DNA of 64,000 nucleotides. Origin: Eudromia elegans (Eukaryota > Chordata > Aves > Tinamiformes > Tinamidae). The stretch is taken from positions 114,560 to 178,559 of the forward strand of contig PTEX01000310.1 in assembly GCA_003342815.1 (NCBI GenBank), read 5' to 3'. Position numbers and translations under genes: made by a program. Of this stretch, positions 1 to 12,093 are shown piece by piece. Within the stretch, counting starts at the first letter, position 1. Every line of letters begins with the position of its first letter. Below the pieces are notes generated by a model, which worked only from the letters and a program-made list of their open reading frames with translations, was not told where the DNA came from and ran no database searches.

Positions 1-3000
1 GATAGGAATGCCTGTGACAGATATTGTACAACAGTTACAACCAATTCATTCCAGCGAAAAAAATAATTCAAAACACAGCATTGTCTTCCAGGGATAGGAG
101 TCAAATGATGGATATTTGAGAGTTTTGTTGTATAATACTTACCGTGATTTAGATCAATAACATTATCATCCAAAAGGAGTTGAAGTTTTATCTCCCGCAA
201 GATCTGCTGGGAGTTGGGACTGGGTAAGATGAACTGAAGAGTTCATTTCTACCATATATTATTGGTATGGTAATTTGATTTTCAGATAACTGTACTTACA
301 AAATACAAAAACATACTATCTCATATGCTTTAAGTATAACTTTGCTGTGTTGGCCATATTATGGATATATGCTGGTATTTTCAAAAGAGCTCAAATATTT
401 TAGGAACATTTAGGATCATAAAATCTACCCAACTTTGCTTTCAAAAGTTATGTGCCTACTTTAGAAAGGAATATACAGACCTCTTCTATTCACAGAATTT
501 ATTATTGAAGATATATATATATATCCTGATCTTTTACCATAGGATTTGTGGGGACTGGCTAGAAACAAAATGTTATCTTACAGTGAGTACCATGTGTATA
601 GTATGCTACATTTTGACCTTTCTGTATTTTCAGATATTTACTTGAATTTGAATAGAAAAACTAAAAGAATCATTTATAACCCCAAAGAGAAACCTGTACC
701 AGACACAATTTTTAATTACGAGCAATAGATTTCACAGGATATTTTCAATATACAACTTCAAACTTTTTGCTTTAATTATGTTAGAATTTAAAACATTTGT
801 TTTTAGTAATATTTTAGTGATACACAGAATTATGTACACTTATAGTAAACAGCTGAATAAAAATGAAGCAAGATTTATGTGCCTGAAAACTACACTGATC
901 ATCTGGGTTGGTATTTCTCCATTTTTCCCATTGATATCATCCCTTCTTCAGAGAAGCTAAAATATTTCATGATAATGATTAACATTTTCTATCAAGGTAG
1001 AAATATATGAATCAATGAGAAGAACAGCATTTTTGTACATGTGTTCCAAGAGTCTGACGAGTAACTTGATCTGTAGGAGTGCTGAAGGAGTAAAATAGTG
1101 AGAATAAAATTTTTAGGGCTTTTGACTATTTAGGGGAGTTTCTTTAGATTATATAGAGCTGGGGTTCTAGCCCAAACACATGGAACACAGTTCTAGTCTG
1201 TGAAATTGTCTGAAGTAATTTGCCCAATTAAAGAGGAGCATAACACTAGACTATAAATGGAAGACTGTGGTATAAGTTATATATTTATTTTAGTATTAGT
1301 CTGGTTAATATTTATTTGTACCCATTCATTGGTTTCTCTTGTCTATCTCACATATCTCCATATATTCAAACACAGCGACCAAAGCAAAGGACAGATAATA
1401 AATGGGCATGTAGGAATGAACACACTACACCTTTCTCTGGAAATTTCAAATTAAATGAAAAGGTGGTTGAGAATAAGGTAAAAAAAAAATCTTTGGGTGA
1501 ATTTGGCAGGTAGAGAAGAAATTTTTCTTGGAAGAGACAAACGCGCTATGTGTAAATGTACAAAAAATGTGTAAAAAATGTGCTACTACTTTCACAGTGT
1601 GTACCTAGAAGGACATTCTGAACTTGAGAAAAGAACAAACTTAGGGAAAACATGAAGTTTCACAAGTTAAAATATGCAATAGGGAAAAATTAATTTTATT
1701 CAGTGACAGTTTACTGTTTCAGTGACAGTTTCAGTCTGGTATAACTGGAAGTAGAAATGAACTCGGAAAAGATAAAAATCTAAACCATATTTATTTCACT
1801 AGCTAATCATTGTTCCTTGATCTTAATTCTATTCACATAAAGAATTTTATTAGAAAGCAAATACAACTGTATGTTCTCTATTCCCTCCAAAGTCTTTGTG
1901 GAAAGTGTAAGCTGCTCCCAAATACTTAAGAAAATCCATCAAATTCATGAAGCATATGTAAGAAAATGTATGAATTTAAATTTTAGTTCAACTCTTGCTA
2001 AAGAATAATAGAAAATTATTTAAATGACTAGAGTTTACTAGGATTAGTCATTAGGATTTTCTTGCTCCATGAATTAGAATACCTTTCTACTATATGATTT
2101 ACTACAAGAGAGACCTAAAACCTCCACAATGTATTTTGCTCTGTCCATCCTTCACTCCTAAAAATGCTAAGAAAGCTTGTAGGAGGCACATGAGGACTCA
2201 GCTGCATCATGCAACAGAAAAATGAATGCTTGTTATCTCCTAATGATAAATTCTTTTGCCAAAATATAGGAGATGAAAGGTGGAAGCATTTAGTTAGTAT
2301 TAGTTAATATCCTTATTGCCAAAAGTATTCAACATTTCTCAGTCACTGAAAAGAGCCACTAAATCATTCCTCTCAGGGTCACGATTTGCTTCCAAGATGC
2401 TTTCCGAGGCTTAAAACAGGCACACAGACCAGTGAAAGAAACCTTGAGGGTCTCTCCCACAGTTCCCTAACAATTCAGAAAAAGCAGCAGGCCAGTGTTG
2501 ATTCATTTGACCGTCACTGTCTTTCCACAATTTCACAAGCGTTGTAGGTTCCTTAGGAGCCATCTCCTTTCCTGAGGAGAAGTTAACTTGGATTTTTTTT
2601 GCTCAAGTAGAAATGCCTTTACATAATTCAGCTTCTATTCATACTGCAGACCTTGGTCATATAATCATTAACCCTTAAAGGACAGTTCTTTTTAGAATTA
2701 AAGAGCTAAACCTTCAAAGTTGTTCAGGAACCTTAAATCTTTCAGGTTCTAATTTAAATGATGGAAGTTTCTAGAGCTTTGTAAATTGGATTCAAAGTCA
2801 AGAAAGGATGTTTTAGAAGACGAGGTCAGGCTCCTGTCCTGTATACTTTAGCTAATTTATAAATATTTTAAAAGTATTTAAGCTTACTTTTTTTCAAAGA
2901 CGTTCTGCCTTCAAGCCACAGTTCCTATTGAGATTTATAGTATGCACTAAAAAGTTCAGGCAGCACTTTCAAGGCTTTTCTTGTCTCTTCTAGGTTACTT

Positions 3001-4555
3001 CCTCCATTTTACAAAACTGTATGGACACTCTATGAACGACATGTTCTACGAAGTGGCACATGACCTTTTCCTTACATCCGACACTCTACCTAGCTTATTC
3101 CAGTGTTGTAATGGATAGGGAACATAGAATTGCTACAGCAGTATAATGAAGTGTTATAAAGTACTGAACTTTATAGATTGGGAATGATTGTATGCTTACT
3201 ACAAGGACAGGACTTGGCAGTGTTGATAGTACCAATCTAAGAAGGCTGAGATGAACGTTAAAATAATCTTGTTCTAGAATGCATCCCAAAAGAGGTTTAA
3301 AATTGAGAGGAATTCATGGTAGAAAGACATTTTGAGAGGTGACAGTGGAGAGCAATTTAAAAATTTAATCTTTCTCTTGAGTATAACAGCAATATACAGA
3401 AAATAAAGAGAAAAACTAACCACTGGACCTGTTCTGTCAGGTACATTACACCCACAATAATTCAGATCTAAATCCCGTTCTATCACTCCTAGAAAAGGAC
3501 ATTACTTACATTTTAGTACCTTTTACAGTCTACTTGGAGTATTTTACAATGCATAATGGATACTTGATTAAAAGAAGCCTTCCAAATAGTTTCTGAGAAA
3601 TATGCGATAGCTATCATAACACTACTAGCCATTCCACTTAAAGTTGAAGAACTCTTCAGGCATCAGTTTTTAAAAACACTTTGTGGTGGATTTCAACCTC
3701 TTAAAAAACATATTTTATTCATGGATTATCTCAAGTTTATATATTTTAAATATTTATGGAATTTACAACTCCATATGGTCCTTAGCTATGAAGCATGATG
3801 CAAATATTTAATGAGAAAGTGTGCACATATTTATATAAAAATGGTATCTGTTCTTTCCTCCATGTAGAGCTGGATTGCCCTACTGAATAAACTGTAATGA
3901 TTACAATGAGTCTGGTCTCTGTTTTGTTGTTCATTTACTCTTCAATCGTTGCTGAGGTTTCTAGCATCTCACTAGTATAAAAACAGCATCCTATTTGCGA
4001 GCAGTCTTCCAATACCTTAAAAATGCCATTCTTTTAGTATGTCCTTTAGTATTTCTCAGGATACAGAATGAAACCACATTGTGCATTTCTTCAGACTATA
4101 AGATTTCTGCAGGATCATGACTTTACACATTAGTAAAGCTAATCTCAACCAAATATTTGACTTCTCTATTTTGTTTTTTGTTTGTTTTGTTTTGTAAAGA
4201 ACTGAGCACTTATTGACTGTACCCTCAGTCAACATCTTAATTAATAAAATACATTGTAAATTACTCATGACTAACTCTCTCACAGATAAAACATCTGCAC
4301 ATAACCCAAAGGAACTGCTTAGAGTGTGAAATTTTATCTGGCCAATTGGAAGGAGAGAGAAAATTACAAAAATTCCAAGCGCTTTCTGACATTGTTCACA
4401 TGGCAGTGGTTTTCATAATCTGTGTAAAAAGATAAAATGATAAAGTTCTAAAGGAAATAAGATACTGAGATATTTTTGACCTTTCCCTCATATAAATTTT
4501 TATATATTTGCTCTTCCTAGAAGATGTAATCTAAATGCAAGTAAAGCTATCAACT
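1..4555. other. Non-coding AT-rich unique DNA, no gene recognised
   Basis: This stretch is AT-rich with short A and T runs. Its open frames are short (under 100 codons), lie on both strands, overlap one another and resemble no protein family I recognise. No tRNA, LINE, LTR or satellite signature is visible. It reads as intergenic or intronic vertebrate DNA; I see nothing specific in it. Confidence 0.7.
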
Positions 4556-4559
4556 GAGT

Positions 4560-4690
4560 ATTTTTTTCAAAAATTGTTCCAGCTGCGAAGCTTTGCAGCT
4601 ACATCACTGGAATGAACTTGTGATCTAAATGCTATTTTGCAGCTCAGCTATCTGCTACTAAATATTAGATGCCTCTCTGTGGAAACCATT
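4560..4690. promoter_or_regulatory. Candidate conserved non-coding element with CAGCTG-type palindrome
   Basis: The block holds a near-perfect 20-bp palindrome at 4,581-4,600 (arms AGCTGC / GCAGCT, one G/T mismatch, AAGCTT centre). It also includes a nearby TTCCA...TGGAA pairing and a second GCAGCTCAGCT-like run at about 4,640. Motif density and base composition differ from the poly(A/T)-rich flanks. Calling it an enhancer-like element is inference only; no alignment was available. Confidence 0.2.
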
Positions 4691-4699
4691 TTATTACTT

Positions 4700-5555
4700 C
4701 TCTAAATATTTCATTCAAGACATCCATGTGAGAACTGATTATGAGAGAACATAAAAAGAGCCTGAAAATATACACTGATCAAAAATTAGGCAGTAGGTCA
4801 ACAGGCAGCCAAAATTTATGATCTTGAAACCAATATTTATGGAAAAGGTGGGATGAAGTTGGGAATTAGAGGTGCTTATCTCCTTGGCAAGGAAAACCAG
4901 CAGATATGACAGTCACATGTTGAATTTAACCTTTTGAAACCAAAAGACGTTATGTAAGGTGTGGACACATCACATTGCAGTATTTCCTCAGTAGGCATGT
5001 AAGAGTATTCTGGAGGCAAGAGAGTCAGTGAAGACACCCCTTGGAACAGCTGACTAATTTACTGGCAAGCCAAATGGAAGGCAGCACAAGCAGCTATGTT
5101 GCCTCTAGCTGCAGATAGGCAGCAATAGATACCTGCATGGTGCTGCCCTGTGCAGTGTACACATACCCTGAATGTTGTCTTCCATATTTCACTTTCTTAT
5201 GGGACATCATCAGAGTGCTCTGTCCGACTATTCTGGCTCTGTGGTGTCCAGGCTGTTGAAACCAGCAGGTAGCAGGTGCTGGTCCAGCCATATAAATTTA
5301 ATTTAAAGAGCATGTACTCTGAGATAGAATCTTAGATTGCCTAGGACAGTGTTTCTACAAAGAAAATGCATTATCTCTCTGCAAGAGGGAATAAGGGAAA
5401 TCAAAGACCAGGAAGGAAAAAAAGTTCTCATTTGCGAGCATTTTCAAAGACAAACCTCTTTTCACATTTCACTTTCTCACAGAAGTTTGCTTTAGTTTGT
5501 TGCTGTTGTTGTTGATGTCTTGTCTGTAAATATACACTAGTTTCTTAGTGCTACT
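4700..5555. other. Non-coding unique DNA
   Basis: No gene or repeat is recognised. A slightly GC-richer patch at about 5,040-5,290 carries a 65-codon minus-strand frame with no recognisable motif, most likely a chance frame. Confidence 0.65.
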
Positions 5556-5559
5556 CTTC

Positions 5560-5710
5560 CATGATCAGTTAGGGTCATTGCACTAATTAAGCCTATTTGC
5601 ACACAGAAGATAACAAAGCTTTAGGATGCTGGGTCCTAATTAACTGCTTCTGCTTACATTACAACTTCTGCATGCAAAATCTCACACACTGAGCATTTGC
5701 TCCTCTCGTA
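5560..5710. promoter_or_regulatory. Candidate enhancer-like element with paired TAATTA and SOX motifs
   Basis: Two homeodomain-type TAATTA cores at 5,584-5,589 and 5,637-5,642 flank a SOX-type AACAAAG at 5,612-5,618. A TTTGCAC and a TGCATGCAAA run lie close by. Such clusters are common in vertebrate developmental enhancers. TAATTA alone is frequent by chance in AT-rich DNA, so this is a weak candidate until conservation is tested. Confidence 0.25.
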
Positions 5711-5719
5711 TACAGATAC

Positions 5720-8700
5720 AAATTAGAAGGAAATATTGACTGTTTCTTGACATTTTTACGAAGTTTAAACAGTATAGTGGGTTGTATATTTTCTACCAGA
5801 AAACCTTGCAGAACTCAATGTAGGCTTATCTACATCTTATCCACTCTCCTTTCATTTGATCAAGAATCAACTGATCACATGATTATTTCTCTGTCTTCTG
5901 AACTTCCATATTGTGTGTATAGTCATTTGTGGCAAATGTATTTTTGCCACCTGAAAAAAAGATGACTACTACAACACTGTGTAAATTTAGATGCAAAAGA
6001 TGTAGCAAGTCTGCTATACATTGGCCTGAATTTTTTTTTCTATAAAATACAGATGAAGAATTGCATTCACTTCAAAGATAACTGCAGTAAACAAGCACCA
6101 TCATTTTTGATGCATATTGGATGCATTCATTATCTAACTAATTGGGTTTCATCTGAGTTAGATATCTGCAAGTGTAAATGAGACGGTTAAATCACACTCA
6201 TAGATTTTAAGTATTGTATTAAACATGCTCATTGTCATCTACTTTTTGATCCTTTCTCTACATCATCAGCAACAACAGCATTAATGATAACAGCATATAA
6301 CAACAACAAAAATAATAATCCATCTGGGAATAATTCACTGATGTTGCTTGTGTGGTTAACTGTGAGGACATAAAATAAATATTTCTTCTAGTATACCTGC
6401 CAGCAATGTTTGTTTACTTCTGAATCTGTGAACACATTTTGGATCTGTGAACAGTAGTTGATGTGGAGAATATTTTTTATGTAAACATTGGAGGAAATTG
6501 GTCTATGGCTTTAGAAGGGACCTAATCTTTGTCTATTGTAAAACAGATAGGTCAGTAATACAGCACTGTCCAGATTTTGTCCTGCTCATTATTTTTATTG
6601 AAAGCTTACAAAGTTTGAGATGTCATTCTGTTACATGTGCCTTGATTAACATGAGAGTTTACTCCATACAAAAGTCGGGAGATTTAGGTTCTGTACTAGA
6701 TGTCCTACAGACCACAGATAGGGGGCAGTGTGTTTGTTCTGTGAAATTCTGGCAGCTACCGACCATGTGACTATTTGCAGTGTTTGACAAATATTCAGTA
6801 TTAATTTTCAGCAGGTTCCTTGCTATAAAAAAAAAAAAGACATTTTAAAAGTTTATTAATTCAACTTTTTTTCTTTTGTGTTAAGGATAAAGAGGTTATA
6901 AAACATAAGAAAACCCGCCGAATAATTACTATGAACATTTTATGAATATTTTACAGGTCACTGAAAGCACTAGATACTGTAGTAGCAAGTTATAAGCAGC
7001 TCATTAACTTCCTCAACCTCAACAGCAATTAAATTACACATTACAGTACCTCTGAGCTAGTTATTAACCCTTTATAAATTTCTTGTATGTGTTTACATTC
7101 ACAGAATAGCAAGTGTGGTCCAAAGGGCAAATTCAGGATTACTTGTTTCCTCTTCCTTTTCCCTTACAAGTATGCTGGAACAGAACAAGATTTGACCTTT
7201 GGGAAAAGCAGAAATATTCTCAGAGCTTTTGACGAGCTGTCACCTCAATGTTAGTGGCTAGCTTCAAACACAGAACAAGAAGATAGGGCTTAGGGTAATG
7301 AATGGGAGCTTCTCATGGCAACAGCCTGTCTAGAAGGAAACTTGTCATGAACAAGCCAAAACAAACAGGGGTCAGTTTAGGTACAGATCTCATGCTCACC
7401 AAGTTGGAAAACAGTGCATACAATGAACTAGTATTTTTACAGGGGTCTCCTCTGAAGATAGGCAAGCAGACCTTCGGGATGCCAACGTTTTCAGCAAATA
7501 GCTGGAAAGCTACTTGGAAGTCCTTCAACTGCCACTCCAGTAGCTCCACTTTGGAAGCTGACTTCATGAGTTTACCTTATATGAATATGACAATAGGAAT
7601 CCAGCAAAGAAATAGGTTGAGTCAGAGCCACCACGCATGAAGTGAGCCCTTTGGGGCATTCAGAATAACACAGGAATGAGGATCTGAAGATAGTGTAGAG
7701 TTAAGATATATATATATTGGGTGTTATCCATCTGCATTACATTTCATTATATTGATTCGATTGCAAGCCACTTCTGACTTCCAGCTGGATAGAAATATTT
7801 TCAGTATTATTGTTCACCATCTAAATTAAATTCCCAGTTTGCAACTTTTTCACCTTATTGATTTTTTTTTTCTGTTATGACAAATCAATGACAGGCTACA
7901 TTACATTTTCATCTGCTAGAAAAACAGATTTCTTTCCAGGAGGCTCTTTATCCCTTGGATTAGGGCTCTTTCTGTTACAAATTACACCTTCTAGCAAGCT
8001 GCAGTGGGTGCTCTATATTCATAGGACAAAACACTTCCTCATTTTAGCAAAATCTAATTTAGGCTTTACCTGGCTCACAAAACGGATAACTTTCCCAAGG
8101 TAAAGCCTCCCCGGTCTAAATAGTTAGGTGCCAGCAGTCTGCCCTTTGACAGCCTTTTGAGCAGGTCTCACCTCCCTTTTCTGCACAGCCAATCTGCAAG
8201 AGAAGCCAGAGGACACTTGAGCACATGAGCTCCTGTGTCTGAGTACACAACTCCTTAATGTGCTGTCAGCACCCTGGGGCTGTCACACAAGGTGAATGCT
8301 GCTTTTTAAAATACACATATATGCATGGTCATGAATAACAAGAAAAATATGTTAATTTTGAATATATAAATAGTGCATATTTCCTTAATTAAGGTGTATG
8401 TTTCTTCCCATGGGAAATATCAGTTTGCAAAATGAGTCACAAAGAAAAACACTGGACTCAGTAAGGTTGTTTATGAAGGTGAACACACAGCTACGACTAA
8501 CTTGCATGATTGTTGTTTTTAAAATAGGATTTCTTGCTTCAGTGTGAAACGAAAATTCAAATTTATAAGCTGAAAAAAATCATGACTTCTCTTTCACGTC
8601 ATAATAACATGAGCAATTTGGTTAGCTTGGCTTTGTTTTCACCCTCTAAAAGACAGCTTCTTCTTGCTTTATTTTCAGATTGGTCTGGCAAACAACATGA

Positions 8701-8950
8701 GCCGCACAGCAGTGAACTGAGCGCCCTTCCTGGGGGATGGAAATTTGGGCAGAAACATAGTAGCTGCTGAGGTTCATCATCTATTTACCTATATGGAAAG
8801 TATTAAACCTTTTCAATTTAAGCTATATCCTTTCTGTCATGTTACTGAAAGACTTTATCCCAAGTAATGTCACCTGAAATATGCTACTCATACACTAGGG
8901 GAAAAGAAAGTGTATTTAGGGTTAAAATAGGGGGAAAGACTTTTAAAACT
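5720..8950. other. Non-coding unique DNA with a CTCF-like site and an overlapping ORF pair
   Basis: No gene is recognised. The stretch contains AAC/AAT-rich simple sequence near 6,268-6,322, a GGGGGCAGTG motif near 6,722-6,731, and a palindrome CCTTAATTAAGG at 8,383-8,394. A 112-codon plus frame (7,302-7,640) overlaps an 84-codon minus frame (7,313-7,567). Neither frame has a domain I recognise. Confidence 0.6.
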
Positions 8951-8955
8951 AGTTT

Positions 8956-8993
8956 AATGTGAATTTATGGAGACAATGTGAATTTATGGAGAC
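8956..8993. repeat. Perfect 19-bp tandem duplication (2 copies)
   Basis: The unit AATGTGAATTTATGGAGAC occurs at 8,956-8,974 and again directly at 8,975-8,993 with no mismatch. This is the usual product of replication slippage or a small templated insertion, and the identity suggests a recent event. Confidence 0.95.
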
Positions 8994-8999
8994 AAATAT

Positions 9000-9970
9000 T
9001 TAGGATCAGGAACTTATGATAAATTTGCAAGGGCAGACTCTTCAGAGATAGTGCTATTCACCCTTTTTCTCAGTCAATGAGGTGCTTCTGGATTTCTGTA
9101 AACTGAATTTCTAACATTGAAGCACCTATTATGAGAAAAGCAAAGGACATATAACTGTGGGACTCACAGTTGTGAAGAAAATGAAGCAACTTGTCTACCC
9201 AATCATGAAAGAGCCCTGCAAACACAGATATAAGTATAGGAAGAGTTTGCTCAGTAAATTCAAGTGATTGTAGCAAGAAGTACACTAGAAAAGAGATTAA
9301 AGAGATTTTCCAAAGCTGGGAGCATCCATTCCTCTCAATCAAACAATGCTAACACATACTCTTGTTTTTAGCAATAATCTCCAAGCCATTCTTACCTAGC
9401 CAGGCAAGCCTAACCAGGCTTTTCTGCACAGATACTGGTCAGAGTGCTACCTGGGAGTTCCTTTTTAATCCTTTTTATGTCTCTATGCCTTAAATTTTCA
9501 GGTTTTAAGGAAGGATTGTCTGCTCTCAGATAGTTCTTATTGCACAGACCACTTGCTTATGACCCTGCTAGGAAATTGTTCCATTGCCTCATGTGAGCAT
9601 TTCTCTATTTCAGCCCAGGGCAGCTCAAGCACACCCTTTCTTGGCAGCAAACCTGCAGCTCCTCAGGAATCAGGTGAGAAGAAGCAGGCAGAAACAAGTG
9701 CAGCTAGAAAGAGCAGTGAGCAGACAATGTCATGCCATTTATTGCTTAAAAGATGAAATGCAAGTAGATGCACACCATTATAAGACGAACACATTTCTTG
9801 ATCATTGTGTGCCCCTGTTCCTTCTCCAAAATCTATTTTTTCTCCATCCAGCTCACTCTGCTATTGGGAAGCTGTTGAAGTCACTTCCAATCAGCTGGCA
9901 AGGTCTCCCTCCATCCATGCAGTCCCTCAGTTTCAGTTGATTCCAACGGCTGGAGAAGACAAAGGGATGA
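9000..9970. other. Non-coding unique DNA
   Basis: Several frames of 67-118 codons overlap on both strands between 9,070 and 9,940. None shows a recognisable domain, a signal peptide supported by context, or a consistent exon structure. I see nothing else in it. Confidence 0.6.
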
Positions 9971-9975
9971 GCTGC

Positions 9976-10075
9976 CTTCTCCCCTCTCCTCTCCTCTCCT
10001 CTCCTCTCCTCTCCTCTCCTCTCCTCTCCTTTCTTGTCCCCTCCCCTCTCCTCTCCTTTCCTTTCCTTCTTCTGT
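9976..10075 (+). repeat. (CTCCT)n microsatellite and polypyrimidine tract
   Basis: Nine uninterrupted CTCCT units occupy 9,986-10,030, followed by degenerate C/T-rich units (CCCCTCCCCTCTCC..., then TTTCC repeats) to about 10,075. The plus strand is almost pure pyrimidine for 100 bases and the repeat has mirror symmetry, the composition known to favour triplex (H-DNA). Four overlapping frames of 77-110 codons that cross it, with runs of Glu-Arg-Arg-Gly or Ser-Pro-Leu-Leu, are translations of the microsatellite and not genes. Confidence 0.95.
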
Positions 10076-10079
10076 CCTT

Positions 10080-12090
10080 TTATCACAAAACTCCTGGCAC
10101 AAATTCAGCAGAGGAGCCCAGACTGTTGCCTGACTGACCCGCTTACCACACCTATGACAAGCCATCTTCCCCCAGTAACAGTTCATTTATCACCCAGTGT
10201 ATCTGGACTGGTTGTTGAGCCATCTCAGTTTAATACTACCATGTTTCCAATCCATTATGGCATGCCTTAAGAGCCTCTGCAGTGTTTCACTGCAGATGAG
10301 GCATATACTGTTGAAGTGAGTCTCCCAGTTATATCTACTCATTGTGCTGTGGTTCACATCATAGAGCCATCTCAAAGTACATGAAAAGGATTCCTTTTGT
10401 ATGAAGCATGATGTATCCAGGAGAAAACTGAAAGCACTCCTGCTGTAGGGGGATTCAGTCCCATGTACTTCAGCTTAGAGCTAGACTGAAGCATCTTCTC
10501 AAAAAACTCTCCTAGACTTTGTTTTTAGAATGTACTTTCTGTGTCTACAGACCTGCTCCAACTGGTCTCCAAAAATTTTTAATAGCAATTGTATATGTAA
10601 GGCATAAAAAGGCAGAGGGAAACACAGAAGGCCTATGTACTCACAAATAAAGCTGGCAGCTTGAAAAAAAAGTATACTGTAATGACTAGATCCATAAAAG
10701 TTTAAGAGAGCATTTAGGTACCATCAATTTGAGTGAGATATAGGATTCTAAATGTTGCTGTGAAGCTGGGCTGAAGCATTCATCACATTACACAGACACA
10801 ACAAAGGTTAATTCTCCAAACCATCATGCCAACATAGAGTGATAGTTAAGCTTGTTACTCCACTGTGGTGAATGTGCTGCCCTCTGGACCAGACCATTGG
10901 CATGTTCTTCGTATGCTGTTTTATGCCATTTATATGGTATTCCTTATGTCCTTCTTGAGAGTGATGGAAATAACTGGTTGCAAGGGAATTCATGCAAATT
11001 AAAGCTGTTAGAGCCTGATAATAACTAACCATCTGTTTGAACACAATTCTTGTGGGGTTCCTAATAGGAAAAAAAAAAGGCAACACAAAGTATTGCAAAG
11101 TATTATTAGTTTTGTGTCTACTGTCTTTCTCAGTATGTAGAAGGCTCTCTCACCATAGTTTCTAATATCCAGTACATCCAGTAGGGATGGCAAAGATTTT
11201 GTATGTTCACTTTGCCTATCTTAAAACAAAATGTGTACTGTCCAATAAAAACCTATGAGATCCAATAACCTTCTAAACACTTGTTTTCTGTTAAAATAAG
11301 GCAGACAAAGTTAGAAATCATGTTTTATGGAGACCTAGTGTTGTACTTGGAATTGCTAAGTTTAATAAAGAGACTATTTAACACTGACATCCTCAGGATG
11401 ATAGTGAGGTGCTTTAATTTAGACTGATTACTGCTAATTCCAAGTAACCTTATGTGAGGTGGCCACTAGCAAGGCACCTCTTGAAATCAAATGCATAATA
11501 CACAAACTCCTTGACTTCTTAGTAGAGATAGAGAAAGGGAAAATCTTATGTAAGAAGACATTATTGTAACTCTGCTTTTGTGGCTTGTGTTTTGTGAAGA
11601 ATTAGTGAGGACAAAATAGGAAGGATAAAAACAAACAAAAAAACCACCCTATAACAATAGCTTCTTTATCTGGAGAAAGTCACATTTTTTTTTTTTCCTT
11701 GAATGAATTCCTGTATCTTGTGCTCTAATCCAGACGCTGATTAACAATGCTCCATCTCTTTGTTTGTTTGTTGCTTTTTGGCAGACATTGTGGCTTTCAC
11801 ACTTTGCTCCTTAATTACTTGTCATTTCACCACCTCATTTGTTTTCAAGACTCTCTCAGGCACGGCTTCCACAAAAGATTCCTTTTCAGAGCATCTTGTC
11901 AAGCATTATTTATTTATTTGTTGCCAGGCAGTGTGGCCCCTTTACAACATTTTGTCTTGTATCAGAAACTAAGCAGGCTGCCAAACCGTGCAGAGTATTT
12001 CCTCTACCCCATGGATAAATCTGGAGAGGAGCCCTTTTCCTGTTGGGCAATAAGTTCCCTAACTTTGGCCCCAACTGAATATTCTAGTAA
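10080..12090. other. Non-coding unique DNA
   Basis: No gene or dispersed repeat is recognised. There are short homopolymers, for example a poly(T) near 11,686-11,697. A 131-codon frame at 11,747-12,142 runs into the CR1 element and has no recognisable domain. Confidence 0.65.
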
Positions 12091-12093
12091 CAA

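Noticed and set aside
9805..10186. Four overlapping frames on both strands rich in Ser-Pro-Leu-Leu or Glu-Arg-Arg-Gly repeats
   Set aside because: They are translations of the CTCCT microsatellite, whose five-base unit reads open in several frames.
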